From 39-52-133 sp036523795 (lineage in GTDB: Bacteria; Pseudomonadota; Gammaproteobacteria; Burkholderiales; Gallionellaceae), in assembly GCA_036523795.1 (NCBI GenBank), contig DATDDN010000120.1:1-35800 (forward strand): DNA of 35,800 bases, read 5' to 3'. The position numbers and the translations under genes were made by a program. The notes beneath the pieces are model-generated. The model saw only the letters and a program-made list of their open reading frames with translations. It did no database searches and was not told the origin of the DNA. This document shows, piece after piece, positions 32,876 to 35,800 of this stretch (its first letter is position 1; each line of letters starts with the position of its first letter).

Positions 32876-34105
32876 CTACCGTGCCAACGCCCTTTCCAGC
32901 AACTGCAACTGTGCCGGCAGGCAGATGGATTTCAGGTCATAATTTTCCACCACGGTGCGGCGTGCATTGCGGCGGAGCTCTGCGTGACCGTCGCGGCCGG
33001 CAGCCAGAGCGGCTATCACTCGCTCCGCAACTTCTTCGGGCTTGAAGAAATCGACGAGCAATCCATTCTCTCCATCCCGAATCACCTCTTCGACAGGTGC
33101 GGTTCTGGATGCAACCAGCAAACAGCCGGCTGACATCGATTCCAGCAGCGACCACGACAGCACAAACGGGTAGGTGAGGTACACATGCACTCGCGATACC
33201 TGCAGCACCTGCAGGAAGGTGGGGTAGGGCACCTTGCCAAGGAAATGTATGCGCCCCAGATCAATGGAATCACCCAGCTCGTTCAACAACAGTTGCTTGT
33301 GCGTCTTCCCTTCCGGCAGACGATGCCCATAACTGGTTTCATCGCCCCCCACAATCAGTACCTGTGCGTTGGGGCGTCGCTTCAATATCTCAGGCAAGCT
33401 GCGCATGAATTGCGGAAAGCCGCGATACGGTTCCAGATTGCGCGCCACGTAAGTCAGCACCTCCTCGTCGCGGCACAACTCAATGCCGGAACCAGGCAGT
33501 TTGAAGCGCACCTGCGGATTGGGCGTCACCACTTGTGTGTCGATGCCTTCATGCACCACCTGCAGTCTGGATTGATACGCTTCAGGGTAGAGCGACTTCT
33601 GCCACTGAGTGGGTGTCTGCCCCAGATCCACCGTATCCAGCGCCAGCAAGTTGCCCAGATTTTTTGTGCGGATGCGCGGGGCAGTATCGAAGATTTCCTG
33701 CTCCTGCGGATCAAACCCCACGTCCGCACCGCGGTGGCGATAGAAGAATTCAAAGTAGCCGATCAGCGGCGTGGTGGGGAACACATCCTTCAGGTACCAG
33801 ATCTCGCCCCAGCCGTTATGCCCCAGCATCACATCCGGCACGAAACCTGATTCCTTCAAGCCCAGCGCCACCCGTGCCACTGCCTGCGCATTCAGCACAC
33901 CCATTTCGGTATCGACCAGATAATGATGCTGGTTGCTGGCCACCGTGCGGTGCGGCTGATACACGATGTTCTTGACCTCGGGCAGGGCGGCGCCATCCTT
34001 GCGCTGTGTGATGAATACCACCTCGTTGCCAGGTTGAGTACCCAGATGGCGCGCGAGATGCAGATACTGGCCGGGAAAATTCTGGTGAACAAAGAGGATT
34101 TTCAT
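32876..34105 (-). CDS. Glycosyltransferase, GT4-like family
   Basis: A 409-residue cytosolic GT-B-fold transferase. The N-terminal half begins MKILFVHQNFPGQYLHLARH, a pattern of the GT4 N-terminal domain; the C-terminal half has EVLTYVARNLEPYRGF, AQVLIVGGDE and SWSLLESMSAGCLLVASRTA with the EX7E-like segment, then VEEVIRDGENGLLVD. Start ATG at 34105; the longer frame from 34159 adds a basic stretch without support. The donor and acceptor sugar are unknown; roles in capsule, O-antigen or glycoprotein are all possible. It stands alone, convergent with the TlpA gene and divergent from the secretion gene. Confidence 0.9.
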   Translation of the reverse strand: MKILFVHQNFPGQYLHLARHLGTQPGNEVVFITQRKDGAALPEVKNIVYQPHRTVASNQHHYLVDTEMGVLNAQAVARVALGLKESGFVPDVMLGHNGWGEIWYLKDVFPTTPLIGYFEFFYRHRGADVGFDPQEQEIFDTAPRIRTKNLGNLLALDTVDLGQTPTQWQKSLYPEAYQSRLQVVHEGIDTQVVTPNPQVRFKLPGSGIELCRDEEVLTYVARNLEPYRGFPQFMRSLPEILKRRPNAQVLIVGGDETSYGHRLPEGKTHKQLLLNELGDSIDLGRIHFLGKVPYPTFLQVLQVSRVHVYLTYPFVLSWSLLESMSAGCLLVASRTAPVEEVIRDGENGLLVDFFKPEEVAERVIAALAAGRDGHAELRRNARRTVVENYDLKSICLPAQLQLLERALAR

Positions 34106-34623
34106 GGGGACATGCACTTTACACCGAGTTCTTGGACGGCGGGAAAATTGCGTCATCAACTTGGACGTATTTTGCGCCGAAATTATGCTTTCAGCATAGC
34201 CTGATACCCATAAGGCATAAGGATCTCCAGAAATGTCTATATATTTTGATCTAGATCATTTGGTGGATGCTCGGTCGGTGAATTTACCGTTAAAATTGTC
34301 ATCAATGTGAAAGCAGGGACAGGTTGAGATATGGGTCTATACATTCTGGCTTGGGTAACCCAGCGATTCTGATAACTTGGATCCGTCCTCATGGATCCGC
34401 ATTATTCGTGCGACAAAATGCCGCATGTTTTGTCAGCAGAATCGTTCTAGAGTGAAGCCGGCGTTAAGACCGGATAGACAACAGTCACAAGACAACATGA
34501 AGAGGCAAGGGCAGTGATGCCCCGCATAAGCCTCCATATACGCCAGCATACTGTTTGGCAATCCGGGCAAACTGGTTGTAGGGCGAACACTCGCGCATAG
34601 CGATCAGGGAAGAGAGTGCGGAT
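34106..34623. other. Divergent regulatory region between glycosyltransferase and T1SS transporter
   Basis: No gene seen with confidence. It contains an FNR-like box at 34246-34259, a TAAAAT at 34291-34296, two GGATCC words at about 34379-34397, and a hairpin GACAAAA/TTTTGTC at 34412-34434 without T-run. Short minus-strand frames at 34485-34620 (e.g. YNQFARIAKQYAGVYGGL) look protein-like but cannot be assigned and may be a relic. Confidence 0.4.
34246..34259. promoter_or_regulatory. FNR-like site (one mismatch)
   Basis: TTGAT-CTAG-ATCAT differs from the FNR consensus at the last base only. It lies between the two divergent genes, 140 bases from the glycosyltransferase start and about 365 from the transporter start. 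Confidence 0.35.
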
Positions 34624-35800
34624 TTGTCGAACAGTAAAAACAAAAACAGCGTAGCCTCGCGCCTGCAAGTCATATTCGGCGCGCGGCAGGATGAGGTGCA
34701 CAAGCCGGCGCACATCCTGCAGCGCGACGACGTCATCTGGGCAATGGGCAGCTTCTGTGCGCTCAACCGCAAGCCATTCGATGCCGAGTTGCTGGTCAAG
34801 CAGTTTCCGCCGCCCTATAGTTCCGATTCCTTGATCCACGCGGCCCGTGCGCTGGGCTTCCGCATCAAGCGCCATGACTACGGCAGCCACGAGGTAGCCA
34901 AGCTTAACTTGCCGTGCCTAGTGCTGCTCAACGAGGCTGAGAGCGCGGCCCAGACAGCAGAGGCAGGGCAGGTGCAGCCCGCTGCAGCACCAGCCACTCA
35001 AGCAGCTGTGGATGGTGTTGCCACGCCACCTCAAGCCTCCAACGATGCCACCGCCTCATCCGCAACCCCGCAGCTCCCCCAGGTTCACCCCGCCATCGTC
35101 GTGCAAGCCAATGCCGACAGCTTCATGCTGTTCGAGGTGGGCACCAATACACCCAAGGTAATGAGCCATGCCGAGTTCGCCGTCCGCTATGCCGGCACCG
35201 CCTTCCAACTCGCCCTGGAAACCCACGGCCTCAAAGACCCCGACAACGCACTCAGCGAACAACAGCAATTCGGCTTCCGCTGGTTCATCCCCGAACTGCT
35301 CAAGCACAAGAAGATCTGGCGCGATGTACTGAACGCCTCGCTCATCATCCAGCTGCTGGCCCTGGCTACCCCCTTGTTCACCCAGGTCATCATCGACAAG
35401 GTGGTCGTCCATCGCACCCAGAGTACACTCATCGTGATGGGCATCGGCCTGGCCGTATTCATGGTGTTCACCGCCTTGCTCACCTGGGTCCGCCAATACC
35501 TCATCCTGCACACCGGCAACCGCGTCGATGCCGTGCTGGGCGCGGCCGTATTCGAGCACTTGTTCAAACTGCCGATCCGCTATTTCGAGCACCGGCCCAC
35601 CGGCGTCATCGCCGCCCGTCTGCACGGCGTGGAAACCATCCGCGAATTCATCGCCAGCACCGCCGTCACCCTGCTGCTCGACTTGCCCTTCCTGCTCATC
35701 TTCCTCGCCATCATGTTCTATTACAGCGTGCTGCTCACCTGCATCGTGCTGGCCATGATGGGCCTGATCCTGGTACTGAGCCTCATCGTCGCCCCCATGT
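34624..35800 (+). CDS. Type I secretion ABC transporter (LapB/HlyB-like), 3' end outside window
   Basis: The frame is open from 34582 to the window edge; 392 residues are visible. TTG 34624 is the likely start, with GGAAGAGAG about 8 bases ahead and no ATG or GTG in frame nearby. Residues 20-100 resemble a C39-like domain (LQRDDVIWAMGSFCALNRKPF) without the C39 protease cysteine, as in transporters of RTX adhesins and toxins. A 60-residue Ala/Pro/Gln/Thr insert splits that domain (about 104-165). Then come GFRWFIPELLKHKKIWRDVL and transmembrane helices (ASLIIQLLALATPLFTQVII; LIVMGIGLAVFMVF). The ATPase domain lies outside. It would move an RTX-type protein across both membranes with a membrane-fusion partner and TolC. 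Confidence 0.88.
   Translation, partial: MSNSKNKNSVASRLQVIFGARQDEVHKPAHILQRDDVIWAMGSFCALNRKPFDAELLVKQFPPPYSSDSLIHAARALGFRIKRHDYGSHEVAKLNLPCLVLLNEAESAAQTAEAGQVQPAAAPATQAAVDGVATPPQASNDATASSATPQLPQVHPAIVVQANADSFMLFEVGTNTPKVMSHAEFAVRYAGTAFQLALETHGLKDPDNALSEQQQFGFRWFIPELLKHKKIWRDVLNASLIIQLLALATPLFTQVIIDKVVVHRTQSTLIVMGIGLAVFMVFTALLTWVRQYLILHTGNRVDAVLGAAVFEHLFKLPIRYFEHRPTGVIAARLHGVETIREFIASTAVTLLLDLPFLLIFLAIMFYYSVLLTCIVLAMMGLILVLSLIVAPM

Overview
The window is GC-rich chromosomal DNA from a Gram-negative bacterium, most likely a betaproteobacterium close to Nitrosomonadales/Gallionellales. This is inference from the gene families (imuA-imuB-dnaE2 cassette, SMC, GuaB/GuaA, NapC-type and other multihaem cytochromes, a T1SS transporter) and from a Neisseria dRS3-like repeat; no rRNA or full tRNA is present to confirm it.

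Layout. 1-2.6 kb: the C-terminal end of an outer-membrane beta-barrel protein, a dRS3-like repeat, then on the minus strand queF (queuosine synthesis) followed by a D-ribulose-kinase-like FGGY kinase. 2.6-10.1 kb: housekeeping genes, namely smc, a small DUF4124 envelope protein, guaB and guaA (GMP synthesis), with clear promoters and terminators. 10.1-11.1 kb: a scar region behind guaA holding a 3' tRNA-Arg fragment with its terminator, a possible integrase relic and a decayed RHS/YD-repeat fragment. 11.3-15.5 kb: a cyclic-di-GMP class I riboswitch heads three cell-envelope genes (a lipoprotein with an Ala-Pro stalk, a TPR/beta-barrel protein resembling surface-lipoprotein assembly modifiers, and a secreted FecR-domain protein). 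15.5-16.2 kb: scrambled Old Yellow Enzyme remnants and a 32-residue membrane protein with its own promoter and terminator. 16.4-18.5 kb: an SRPBCC protein and a cyclopropane-fatty-acid synthase. 18.5-26.0 kb: a DNA-damage mutagenesis operon (UvrD-like helicase, imuA, imuB, dnaE2) behind a promoter whose spacer is a perfect GAAC-N4-GTTC palindrome. 26.0-26.5 kb: three hairpins with GGA-bearing loops and a small hypothetical gene. 26.5-32.8 kb: an electron-transfer cluster behind a perfect FNR-type box: dihaem cytochrome, tetrahaem NapC/CymA-type quinol dehydrogenase, a 799-residue heptahaem cytochrome, a SurA-like prolyl isomerase and a TlpA-like thioredoxin. 32.9-35.8 kb: a glycosyltransferase (minus strand) and the start of a type I secretion ABC transporter that runs off the window.

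How the genes work together. In the cytochrome cluster, electrons would leave the quinol pool through the NapC-type protein and pass, perhaps via the dihaem carrier, to the heptahaem protein, whose substrate or partner is unknown; the isomerase and thioredoxin would help fold and keep haem-site cysteines reduced. The FNR box suggests low-oxygen induction. The c-di-GMP operon looks like a surface-display module switched by the same second messenger that controls biofilm formation, and the T1SS transporter at the right end belongs to a class often used for large adhesins. The most promising undescribed systems are the c-di-GMP-controlled lipoprotein/barrel/FecR operon and the FNR-linked heptahaem cytochrome system.
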